Positions 1 through 6,490 of a DNA stretch of 32,898 nucleotides are shown one piece after another. The translations under genes and the position numbers were made by a program. Source of the stretch: Streptomyces noursei (lineage in GTDB: Bacteria; Actinomycetota; Actinomycetes; Streptomycetales; Streptomycetaceae); contig NZ_LWBU01000316.1 of the NCBI RefSeq assembly GCF_001646665.1, forward strand, positions 1 through 32,898, in the 5' to 3' direction. A model generated the notes under the pieces. It saw only the letters and a program-made list of their open reading frames with translations, was not told the origin of the DNA and searched no databases. The stretch's first letter is position 1. Every line of letters begins with the position of its first letter.

Positions 1-17
1 GACCAAAGAGACAGAAC

Positions 18-164
18 CTAGTCGTCGGGTGTGTAGTTCAGCGCGCCGCAGTTCCAGCAGTCCCATTCGGCGGGAACGTCGACCAGGTCGCAGCAGTCAC
101 AGCCTTCGCCGTGCACGATGCAGTCCTCGCCGCAGTCCCAGCAGGTGAAGTGCAGGTGTGCCAT
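18..164 (-). CDS. small Cys-rich zinc-ribbon-like protein (48 aa)
   Basis: The 48-residue protein begins MAHLHFTCWDCGEDC and holds nine cysteines, in CWDC at 8-11, C15, CDCC at 22-25 and CWNC at 36-39, together with three Trp and several acidic residues. Paired CxxC knuckles suggest zinc binding. The ATG is preceded by a GGAAGGGACAAGGGC stretch that can serve as SD. It is the last gene of the minus-strand run, about 100 bp beyond the small membrane protein. Function is unknown: it could be a small DNA- or protein-binding adaptor of the transfer module. It is too short for most gene callers. Confidence 0.6.
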   Translation of the reverse strand: MAHLHFTCWDCGEDCIVHGEGCDCCDLVDVPAEWDCWNCGALNYTPDD

Positions 165-262
165 GCCCTTGTCCCTTCCCCCGTGATCGTGGTGGGGCCC
201 GACAAGAGCATGCGCCAGATACCGGCGTTTTACTGCGAGTTGATGAAGCCGGGCGGGCTCGG

Positions 263-445
263 TCAGAGACTGGAGATCAGTCCGGCGAGCGAGGCGAGGC
301 CGTTGTTGATGGCGGGGGCCAGGCCGGTCGCGGCGAGGGTGAAGCCGAACAGGGTGCAGGCCAGCGCGGATCCGACGCGGACGTAGCCGCCTCTGACGAG
401 GACGATGATGCCCAGCAGTGCGGCGGCGGAGATCGAGAGGGCCAC
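263..445 (-). CDS. small two-helix membrane protein, Spd-like (60 aa)
   Basis: This 60-residue protein is almost wholly hydrophobic. Helices at about 2-18 and 24-45 are separated by a short RGGYVRVG loop. The GTG start has a GAAGGAG SD with a slightly long spacer. It lies directly downstream of the FtsK/TraB-like ATPase gene, where actinomycete transfer operons often carry tiny membrane proteins thought to help spread plasmid between hyphal compartments. The Spd-like role comes from position and topology, not from a recognised signature. A hairpin at 486-518 separates it from the ATPase gene. Confidence 0.6.
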   Translation of the reverse strand: MALSISAAALLGIIVLVRGGYVRVGSALACTLFGFTLAATGLAPAINNGLASLAGLISSL

Positions 446-485
446 GGTGGGTGGTGCTCCTTCGGAGTCGGGGTCGGGGTCGGGG

Positions 486-518
486 TGGGGCCGGCCGTGC
501 TCGGGCAGACCGGCCCCA
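486..518 (-). terminator. hairpin after the FtsK/TraB-like gene
   Basis: TGGGGCCGG and CCGGCCCCA form a perfect 9-bp stem around a 15-nt loop, just downstream of the ATPase stop. There is no T-run, which is usual for streptomycete terminators. It may terminate partially before the 60-aa gene. Confidence 0.5.
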
Positions 519-535
519 GGGATGGGTGGGTGGGG

Positions 536-2668
536 TCAGGCGTCGGTGAGGCTCTTGATGGCCTCCAGCGCCTGACGGGGCGAGGTGACCTGCGGCTCGG
601 CACGGCGGCTGCCCCGCTTGCCGCCCTTGCCGCCACCGCCGCCGCGGCGGCTGGTCTTGCCCTCGCCGTCGTCGCCTTCCTCGGGCTCGGGCCAGAACTC
701 GCCCGGCCTGACGGGCTCGTTCCAGTCGAACCACAGGCCCCGCTTGGTCAGCTCTTCGATCTCGTAGTCGGTGAGCCGGTTGACCTCGTCGGGGAACAGC
801 TCGGTGAGGTCGGTGTCGAAGTCCGCGTACAGCGACCGCATCAGGACGGCGCGGCCGTTGTCGAGGACGATGACGGCGACGCCGCCGGTGGAGACGCCGT
901 TCTCCGGGTCGGCCTCGCCGCGCATGGCCCGCTCGATCGCGGAGCCTTCGGTGCGGGAGTAGCGGGCCGGGATGGTCGGCACGTCGAAGGCGTTCTCCAT
1001 CGTGCCCTCCGCGGCCTTGCGGGTGGCGCCGGGCGACCCCATGTTGAAGATCACGGGCCTGCTGTTCTGCCGCAGGTTGTCCTTCATCTCCGTGGAGAAC
1101 CCGTTGTGCGCGAACGGGCTCTGGCCGGCCGGGTTGAAACCGATGCCGTACTTCAGGCCGGTGACCGTGAGGTCCTCGCCGTCCTTCTGGATGAACTCGC
1201 CGAAGTCGGCGTCCTGGGCGGCGGTCATGAACTCGTCCGCGTACACGTTGAGCTGCCGGTAGGGGCAGCGCGGGTCGCCCGGCTTGTAGTCGTGCGGCTG
1301 CCCGTCGTGCGGCCGGGGCATCTCCGCCCGGATCTCGCACAGCGCCAGAGCCGCCCGCAGGGAGCGGGCCATCCACAGGGCGTTCGAGCCCTGCCGGTCG
1401 ATGTACCGGCCGAGGACGGTGGTCTTCTCGTCCTTGCGGACGGTGGACAGCCACACCACCTGGCCGTCCAGGGACTGGGCGGCCATGTGGATCGCGAAGA
1501 ACTGCGTCTTGCCGGACCGGCTGACGCCGAGGGTGAGGCCGTGGGCCGGGGCGTTCTTGTCGTGCTGGTACACCATCGTCTTGACCGGCTGGCCGGTGAT
1601 GGTGAACCCGCACACGTACATGCCCTTGGCGTCCGGGGTCAGCAGCTCGCGGGTCGCGGGGAAAATCTGCGACAGCGGCGGGGTGTCGAACGCGCTGATC
1701 AGGAACTCCGAGCCGTCGATGAGGACGAAGACGCAGGAGTCGTCCTCGGGCAGGCCCAGGCCGCGGCAGACCTTGGCCAGGTCGATGCGCGGCGTCTCGG
1801 TGGAGTCGGCCATCTTCGCCCGGTAGAAGGTCACCCCGCGCTCGTCGTCGCGGGTCCGGTGGACCAGGACGGAGCCGGGGGCCCCGCCCTTGGGACCGGC
1901 CACCCGGTCCACCCAGCGCTCGGCGTCGGTCGGCTTGGTACGCCGCCGGACGTTGGCCTCGGGGGTGATGCTGGCCTCCATCCAGCCGGGACCGCCCTGG
2001 CGGCCGGGCTGGAGCGGAACGTCCGCGAGGATGACGTCGGCCGCGGGCACCCCGAAGGCCGCGCCGACGGCCTCCGGGGACAGGCCGGTGATCGGCCGTC
2101 CGGTCTCCGAGGCCCGCAGCAGCAGGGTGAGGTCGTGCCGCATGCCGGGGTGCCGGGTGGCCTTGACGACGTGGGTGCGGGCGGGCATCCCGGCGCGCTC
2201 CCACAGCATCCGCGCCTCCCGGGTGAGCGGGTCCGCACCGTCGTCCGGGAGCGCCGGTGACGGCTCGGGAGCGGCCTCGGCGGGCGCCGGCTGCGGGACG
2301 GGGGCGGCGAGGGCGGGGCGGTGACGGCGGCGGGCGTGCCGGGAGTACGGCAGCACCAGCAGGCCGGCCGCCGCCCATCCGGCGGCGAGCAGGCCGTCCA
2401 GCCAGTACGGCCCCCAGCCGACGGTGTTCTTGGCGGCGACGTCGACGGCGGCGGCCAGGACCAGCGGGGCCCAGCGCAGGATCTTGCGTCCGGCGCCGGT
2501 CTCCTCGCTCTTGGCGGCGAGGATGATGCCGCCGATCCCGGCCGCGCCGGCCAGCTGCACGACGGAGTCGACGGGGCTGTCGGGGTAGAGGTTCGGGGCC
2601 ACGGCCAGCACGGGCGCGGCGAGGGTGTAGGCGAGGCGTTCGAGCGCGACGCTGCGCGGCGTGGTCAC
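536..2668 (-). CDS. FtsK/TraB-like DNA-translocase ATPase
   Basis: A 710-aa protein. The N-terminus (to about residue 110) holds two or three hydrophobic segments, followed by a Pro/Ala-rich linker and a C-terminal P-loop ATPase. Walker A is GVSRSGKT (about 381-388) and Walker B is LNVYADE (about 473-479). A Gly/Lys/Arg-rich tail ends the protein. The family pumps DNA through a membrane pore: FtsK/SpoIIIE in chromosome segregation, TraB in actinomycete conjugation. The start is the GTG of VTTPRS because AAGGAGAA lies 6 nt upstream; a longer in-frame start lacks an SD. It sits with DUF2637 and small membrane genes, which supports DNA transfer. TraB-type or T4CP-type cannot be settled from sequence alone. 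Confidence 0.75.
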   Translation of the reverse strand: MTTPRSVALERLAYTLAAPVLAVAPNLYPDSPVDSVVQLAGAAGIGGIILAAKSEETGAGRKILRWAPLVLAAAVDVAAKNTVGWGPYWLDGLLAAGWAAAGLLVLPYSRHARRRHRPALAAPVPQPAPAEAAPEPSPALPDDGADPLTREARMLWERAGMPARTHVVKATRHPGMRHDLTLLLRASETGRPITGLSPEAVGAAFGVPAADVILADVPLQPGRQGGPGWMEASITPEANVRRRTKPTDAERWVDRVAGPKGGAPGSVLVHRTRDDERGVTFYRAKMADSTETPRIDLAKVCRGLGLPEDDSCVFVLIDGSEFLISAFDTPPLSQIFPATRELLTPDAKGMYVCGFTITGQPVKTMVYQHDKNAPAHGLTLGVSRSGKTQFFAIHMAAQSLDGQVVWLSTVRKDEKTTVLGRYIDRQGSNALWMARSLRAALALCEIRAEMPRPHDGQPHDYKPGDPRCPYRQLNVYADEFMTAAQDADFGEFIQKDGEDLTVTGLKYGIGFNPAGQSPFAHNGFSTEMKDNLRQNSRPVIFNMGSPGATRKAAEGTMENAFDVPTIPARYSRTEGSAIERAMRGEADPENGVSTGGVAVIVLDNGRAVLMRSLYADFDTDLTELFPDEVNRLTDYEIEELTKRGLWFDWNEPVRPGEFWPEPEEGDDGEGKTSRRGGGGGKGGKRGSRRAEPQVTSPRQALEAIKSLTDA

Positions 2669-2692
2669 CGGCGTTCTCCTTCGCGGAACGAG

Positions 2693-2728
2693 CACGGGCG
2701 GCCCCGCTGGTGTGCGGGGCCGCCCGTG
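2693..2728 (-). terminator. perfect 15-bp hairpin after the 138-aa gene
   Basis: CACGGGCGGCCCCGC and GCGGGGCCGCCCGTG pair perfectly around TGGTGT, in the 84-bp gap between the 138-aa gene and the ATPase start. A Streptomyces-style terminator or attenuator without a T-run. Confidence 0.65.
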
Positions 2729-2752
2729 GCGGGAGGGGGTGGGGGAGGGGGG

Positions 2753-3169
2753 TCAGCGGCTGAAGAACCCGGGCTTGGGCGTCTTCTCGCGCCTGCCCGA
2801 GCGGATGTCGTCCAGCGCGCCGTAGAGCTTGGCGTGGGTCTGCCGGGTCTGGTGGGTGAGGCCGGCGGTCTCCTGTGCGGTGTCGGACAGGGTGCGGACC
2901 TCGCGGGCGGCGCCGACCAGGGCGGCCTCCACGGCGTTCGTGAGCGCCACGAACTTCGGGTCGAGGTGGGCGTTGGCGATGTCCTGGGCCATGTCGCCGG
3001 CGTCGCTGGCGTTGGCCTGCATGCTGCGGAGCAGCGACTCCAGCTCAAGGGTGGCGTCGTCCATGGCCTTGCCGAGCTTGTCCAGCTTGGCCTGGACGGC
3101 CTTGTACCGGTTGTCGCCGTCGGCCGGGGCGGGCGCCGCACCGGTGCTGCGGGGCGTGAGATCGCTCAT
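2753..3169 (-). CDS. hypothetical helical protein (138 aa)
   Basis: Not recognised. The 138-aa product starts MSDLTPRSTG; an AGGAGG SD lies 9 nt before the ATG and overlaps the end of the upstream gene region, whose stop is only 20 bp away. The sequence is mostly amphipathic helix (about residues 20-115, with heptad-like Leu/Ala spacing) and ends in the basic tail PKPGFFSR, so a coiled-coil oligomer is likely. It lies between the large Gly/Ser/Lys-rich protein and the FtsK/TraB-like ATPase and is probably an accessory factor of the same machine. Confidence 0.7.
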   Translation of the reverse strand: MSDLTPRSTGAAPAPADGDNRYKAVQAKLDKLGKAMDDATLELESLLRSMQANASDAGDMAQDIANAHLDPKFVALTNAVEAALVGAAREVRTLSDTAQETAGLTHQTRQTHAKLYGALDDIRSGRREKTPKPGFFSR

Positions 3170-3189
3170 CAGCGGGGTTCCTCCTGGGT

Positions 3190-5388
3190 CTAGTCGTGGT
3201 GGGCGGCGGCAGAGGCGTGCGCGAGACCGGCGTCTTCCTTGGCGGCCATGTCCTCGCCGTAGACGCGGGCGACCATCACGGCGGCGAGAGCGGCGGCCTC
3301 CTTGGCGATGCCGCACATCTCGGCGCACTTCTCCGCCTGTCCCTTCATGCGGGCCGCGGAGTCGGCCAGGTCCGCGATCAGGTCGGTGACCTTGGTGTCG
3401 ACGTTGTGGTCGCCGACCAGGTCGGCGGCCATCTCCCGCAAGGCGTCGGCGACCTTGCCGAGGGCCTGCATCAGGGCCTCGGCCCTCTCCTGATCGGAGG
3501 CGGCCTTCAGCGCGATGTTCGCCATGCCCATCAGGTACTCGTCGAACGTGATGTCCGTCCGGTGCTGGGCGGCGAGATTGCCCTGCCCGGCCGGCCTGCT
3601 GACTCCCGAGCCGCTCACGCTGCTCCCTTCCGTGCTCGTGGGCCGGCTGGTGCCGGGCCGTGCGGTGTGCTGTTCCGGCGCGGGCGGCAGGCCCTTCACG
3701 CCGGTCGTGACGGCCGCGGGCGCGTCGGGGACGATGGCGGCGTCGACGATGTCGTCCTCGCCCTTCGCGGCAGGGCGCTTCGGCGGGCGGGTGTCGTGGT
3801 CAGGCCACTCCACCGTCGGGGTGGAGTCCTCCTCACCGAACGGGCTGTCCGCCGTACGCCCGCGCCGCCGGGACCGGCCCGTACGACCGCTCCCCGCACG
3901 CCCGGTCCGGCCGGTGCGGCGAGCGCGTCCGCGCCCCCCGGTCCGGCCCGCGCCGGTGCGGCGCCGCCGGAAACGGCGCCGCTTCTTCGAGCCGTCAGAC
4001 GCCCCGTCACCACCCTGAGTCTCCTTGCCAGCGCCTGCCGGGTCGTCCTTCGTGGCGCTGGAGGCCCCGCCTGAGCCGTCCTTGGCGGCCTTCTCGTCCT
4101 TGCTGCCGGTCCCCTTGTCCTTGTCCTTGGTCAGGCTCACCTTCTCGGTGCCGGCCGCCTTGGCGTCCTTGGGGTCCTTGGCGTCGGCGGCGGCCTTCGC
4201 GTCGGCCCGCCGCTTGTCGAAGCGGCGCTGGGCTTCCTCAGCGACGGCCTGGCCCAAGGTGACGCGATCCGGCCCGGACGACGCCGCGGCTTCCCGCTTC
4301 GCCTTCCGCGCCGCATCGCGCTCCTGCCGCTTCGCACGCCGGTCCTCCCACGCCTGCTGCCGGTTGGCGCGGGCCTGGTCGCGGTCCTTGGACCGGTCAC
4401 CGAGGCCAGCGGTGTGACCGGCGCTGCGCCGCTCCTGCCGCCCGGCCTGCCGGCCGGCGGCGCGCTCCTGGCGGCCGCGGGCCCGCTCGGCACGGGCGCT
4501 GGACGCCGGGCCGCGATCCGCCCGGCCGCCGCCGTCGCCCTTCGAGCTGCCGCTGCGGCCGGAGCCGCCAGAGCCCGCGTGAGAGCCTTTCGAGCCCCCG
4601 GACGACCCGTTGCGCCCGGAACCGGCCGTGTGACCGCCAGAGGCCCGCTCAGGGCCCTTCTTGCCGCCACCGCCGCCACCGGTCGACCCGGACCCCGAAC
4701 GGCTTCCGGAAGCGCCGGAGTTGGAGCCCCGCGACGACCCGGGCCGGTTCGGCCCCGGGCTCGAGTTCGTACGGGACGGCCCCGTGCCACCACCGCCACG
4801 CGAGGACCCGCCGCCACCGCCGGCCTTCGAGCGGCCCTTGTCCGCCCCCAGGCCAGAGCTGGACGCTTTCGTGCGGTCGGCCTCGGCCTTTCCACGGGCC
4901 GCCGCCTTGTCGCCCTTCGCTTTCATGATCGCGGCGTGGAGCTTTCCGTTCTGCTCCATCATCGCGACTTCCTGCGCGGTGCGACCCTCGATCAGCGCGG
5001 CCTTACGCGCTATTTCGGCCTCACGGAAAGGCGCTTCGCCCTCATGGAGCGCCCGCGCCCTTTCCAGCCGGAATTCCAGCCAGTCACCGAGACGGTCAGC
5101 GAGAGAACGAGGCTGAACGTATTCGCCTTCCTCATACTCGCCTTCATCACATTCGGTTGCCGAAGCCGTAATTCCTTCCGAACGCAGCGCCAATTCCGGG
5201 TCCGGTGCGACCGGAATCGGCGGCAACTCCATCGTGGTCTCCTCCGGGGACTCCGGCGGAGCCTCCGGAATGTCTTCCGTCGACACAATGGTGTCGGCGA
5301 AATTCGGGACCGGCGGCGGCGCGTAGGTGGAATCACCGCTCCACGGGCCGCGGACCAGGATCCCGTTCGGATCGTCCACGTCGGACAC
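3190..5388 (-). CDS. large low-complexity Gly/Ser/Lys/Arg-rich protein (732 aa)
   Basis: Not assigned to a known family. The GTG start (VSDVDDPNG) has a GGGAGGTG SD. Residues 1-95 are acidic and Pro-rich (runs of EEGEYEEGEY type), about 100-175 form a charged helix, about 175-590 are disordered repeats of Gly-Ser and then Lys/Arg/Ala, and about 597-732 are helical with a compact CAEMCGIA segment. The architecture is an acidic head, a long basic disordered tether and a folded C-terminal domain, which suits a scaffold that contacts DNA and partner proteins. It shares the operon with the ATPase, only 20 bp before the 138-aa gene. A cluster of GTGCAC repeats lies upstream. Confidence 0.7.
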   Translation of the reverse strand: MSDVDDPNGILVRGPWSGDSTYAPPPVPNFADTIVSTEDIPEAPPESPEETTMELPPIPVAPDPELALRSEGITASATECDEGEYEEGEYVQPRSLADRLGDWLEFRLERARALHEGEAPFREAEIARKAALIEGRTAQEVAMMEQNGKLHAAIMKAKGDKAAARGKAEADRTKASSSGLGADKGRSKAGGGGGSSRGGGGTGPSRTNSSPGPNRPGSSRGSNSGASGSRSGSGSTGGGGGGKKGPERASGGHTAGSGRNGSSGGSKGSHAGSGGSGRSGSSKGDGGGRADRGPASSARAERARGRQERAAGRQAGRQERRSAGHTAGLGDRSKDRDQARANRQQAWEDRRAKRQERDAARKAKREAAASSGPDRVTLGQAVAEEAQRRFDKRRADAKAAADAKDPKDAKAAGTEKVSLTKDKDKGTGSKDEKAAKDGSGGASSATKDDPAGAGKETQGGDGASDGSKKRRRFRRRRTGAGRTGGRGRARRTGRTGRAGSGRTGRSRRRGRTADSPFGEEDSTPTVEWPDHDTRPPKRPAAKGEDDIVDAAIVPDAPAAVTTGVKGLPPAPEQHTARPGTSRPTSTEGSSVSGSGVSRPAGQGNLAAQHRTDITFDEYLMGMANIALKAASDQERAEALMQALGKVADALREMAADLVGDHNVDTKVTDLIADLADSAARMKGQAEKCAEMCGIAKEAAALAAVMVARVYGEDMAAKEDAGLAHASAAAHHD

Positions 5389-5431
5389 GGTGCACCTCCC
5401 TCCAGGGACTTGACAGACAGTGGGGTCTCGT

Positions 5432-5461
5432 GTGCACGCGCGTGCACGTGCACGTGTGCAC
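5432..5461. promoter_or_regulatory. cluster of four GTGCAC palindromes
   Basis: GTGCAC occurs at 5432, 5442, 5448 and 5456, between the terminator hairpin of the 102-aa gene and the start of the 732-aa gene. Dense short palindromes upstream of a start suggest an operator. No clear -35/-10 pair was identified. Confidence 0.4.
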
Positions 5462-5476
5462 GCTTTACGCGCGCGA

Positions 5477-5501
5477 GGCCCCGCCGGAGCCCGGCGGGGC
5501 C
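5477..5501 (-). terminator. GC hairpin after the 102-aa gene
   Basis: GGCCCCGCCGG and CCGGCGGGGCC form an 11-bp perfect stem with a 3-nt AGC loop, just downstream of the stop of the 102-aa gene on the minus strand. A strong terminator, which implies a separate promoter for the 732-aa gene. Confidence 0.7.
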
Positions 5502-5515
5502 TTCGTTGGTGACGT

Positions 5516-5824
5516 TCAGTTACGCGGGCCGTGCTGCTCCAGCACCTGCTGCGCGTACTGCATGAGGTGGTTCCACAGCCTCGCGTCGCCCTCGGCCCGC
5601 TTGTCGATCGCGAGCTGGAACAGGCGGCACACGCTGGTGAATCCGGGGATGACGTCATTGCGCCCGGCTTTGACGTCCTTGGCGATTCGAGACCGAGTAA
5701 CGCGGAGCCAGAATTCCATCCGACCCATCTCGCCGCGACTTTCGATCGCCTTGCGCTCCTCTCCCTGCAACCAGGTGTTCCGCCCTTGAATCGAGCGTTC
5801 GACGCTGGTGAGGGGGCGCGTCAC
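5516..5824 (-). CDS. hypothetical protein (102 aa)
   Basis: Not recognised. The 102-aa, moderately basic, mostly helical protein starts MTRPLTSVERS at a GTG whose first bases overlap the TGA of the upstream gene (GTGA, 4 nt), so translation is coupled. It contains a WLRVTRSR-type basic helix (about 39-46) and ends in VLEQHGPRN. A strong hairpin follows. It probably acts together with the 156-aa protein encoded before it, inside the transfer-type operon. Confidence 0.65.
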   Translation of the reverse strand: MTRPLTSVERSIQGRNTWLQGEERKAIESRGEMGRMEFWLRVTRSRIAKDVKAGRNDVIPGFTSVCRLFQLAIDKRAEGDARLWNHLMQYAQQVLEQHGPRN

Positions 5825-6291
5825 GCCGACTCCCTGTTACCCAGGTCGAAAATCGACGTGGGGCCACCATAGCCGAGCGCCTGCGCACCCTCCTGGGGCG
5901 GATTCGGCGCGGCCTGGAGCGGCTGCGGGTTCTTCTTCCGCCACTTTTCCAGCTCCTTTTCCTTCCTTTCCTTGGCTGTATTCACCACGGCCTCGTCGTG
6001 GGCGCGGCGCTTATAGGCGCTCTTTTCCAGGCCCTGGGTGAGGTTGTTCAGGTTCCTGAGAACCTGACCGAGGGACTTTTCCACGGGCATCGCACGCAGC
6101 CTGGCGTGGTACCAGCGGTCGCCCTCCACGTGCGTGTCGCGCAGGTGCACGCGGGTCTCGTGCGCGAGGGTCTCCAGGTTCTTGCCGATGTCCAGCAGGA
6201 CCCGCTGAACGTCGGCCAGATACCGGGCGGTTGCCTCCGGGTTCTGCGCGACGTCGCGCAGAGGGGAGTGGTTCGGGTCGGTGCTGTTCAT
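5821..6291 (-). CDS. hypothetical helical protein (156 aa)
   Basis: Not recognised. The product starts MNSTDPNHSP; a GGAGG SD lies 9 nt before the ATG. Residues about 15-120 form long helices, ending in a Lys/Glu-rich stretch (KERKEKELEKW). The tail is Pro-rich (about 121-156) and ends GGPTSIFDLGNRESA, which resembles a short docking peptide. It overlaps the 102-aa gene by 4 nt. By position it is an accessory factor of the transfer-type operon. Confidence 0.65.
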   Translation of the reverse strand: MNSTDPNHSPLRDVAQNPEATARYLADVQRVLLDIGKNLETLAHETRVHLRDTHVEGDRWYHARLRAMPVEKSLGQVLRNLNNLTQGLEKSAYKRRAHDEAVVNTAKERKEKELEKWRKKNPQPLQAAPNPPQEGAQALGYGGPTSIFDLGNRESA

Positions 6292-6354
6292 GCGAGAAGA
6301 CCTCCAGGTCTTGGGGGTTGGGGATGGAGGGAGTCCGTGTTCGGTACGAGCTGT

Positions 6355-6448
6355 CCCGCGCCCGCTCGGGGCGGGCGCGGGTGAGCGGCCTGCCGGCCGT
6401 GGCCGTCACCGGCTCGCGCTCACGCTCGGGAGCGTGGGCGCGAGCCGG
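6355..6448 (-). terminator. two tandem GC hairpins after the DUF2637 gene
   Basis: CCCGCGCCCGC/GCGGGCGCGGG (6355-6381) and CCGGCTCGCGC/GCGCGAGCCGG (6409-6448) are both perfect 11-bp stems. They lie between the stop of the DUF2637 gene and the start of the 156-aa gene and probably terminate or attenuate transcription. Confidence 0.6.
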
Positions 6449-6490
6449 CGGCGACCATGAGCGGCAGGTGCTGTGCAGGGGGTGGGACGC

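Noticed and set aside
158..2260. Long plus-strand open frame of about 700 codons opposite the FtsK/TraB-like gene
   Set aside because: A GC-rich shadow of the minus-strand gene: no SD, low-complexity Gly/Val/Arg translation, while the minus strand has Walker motifs.
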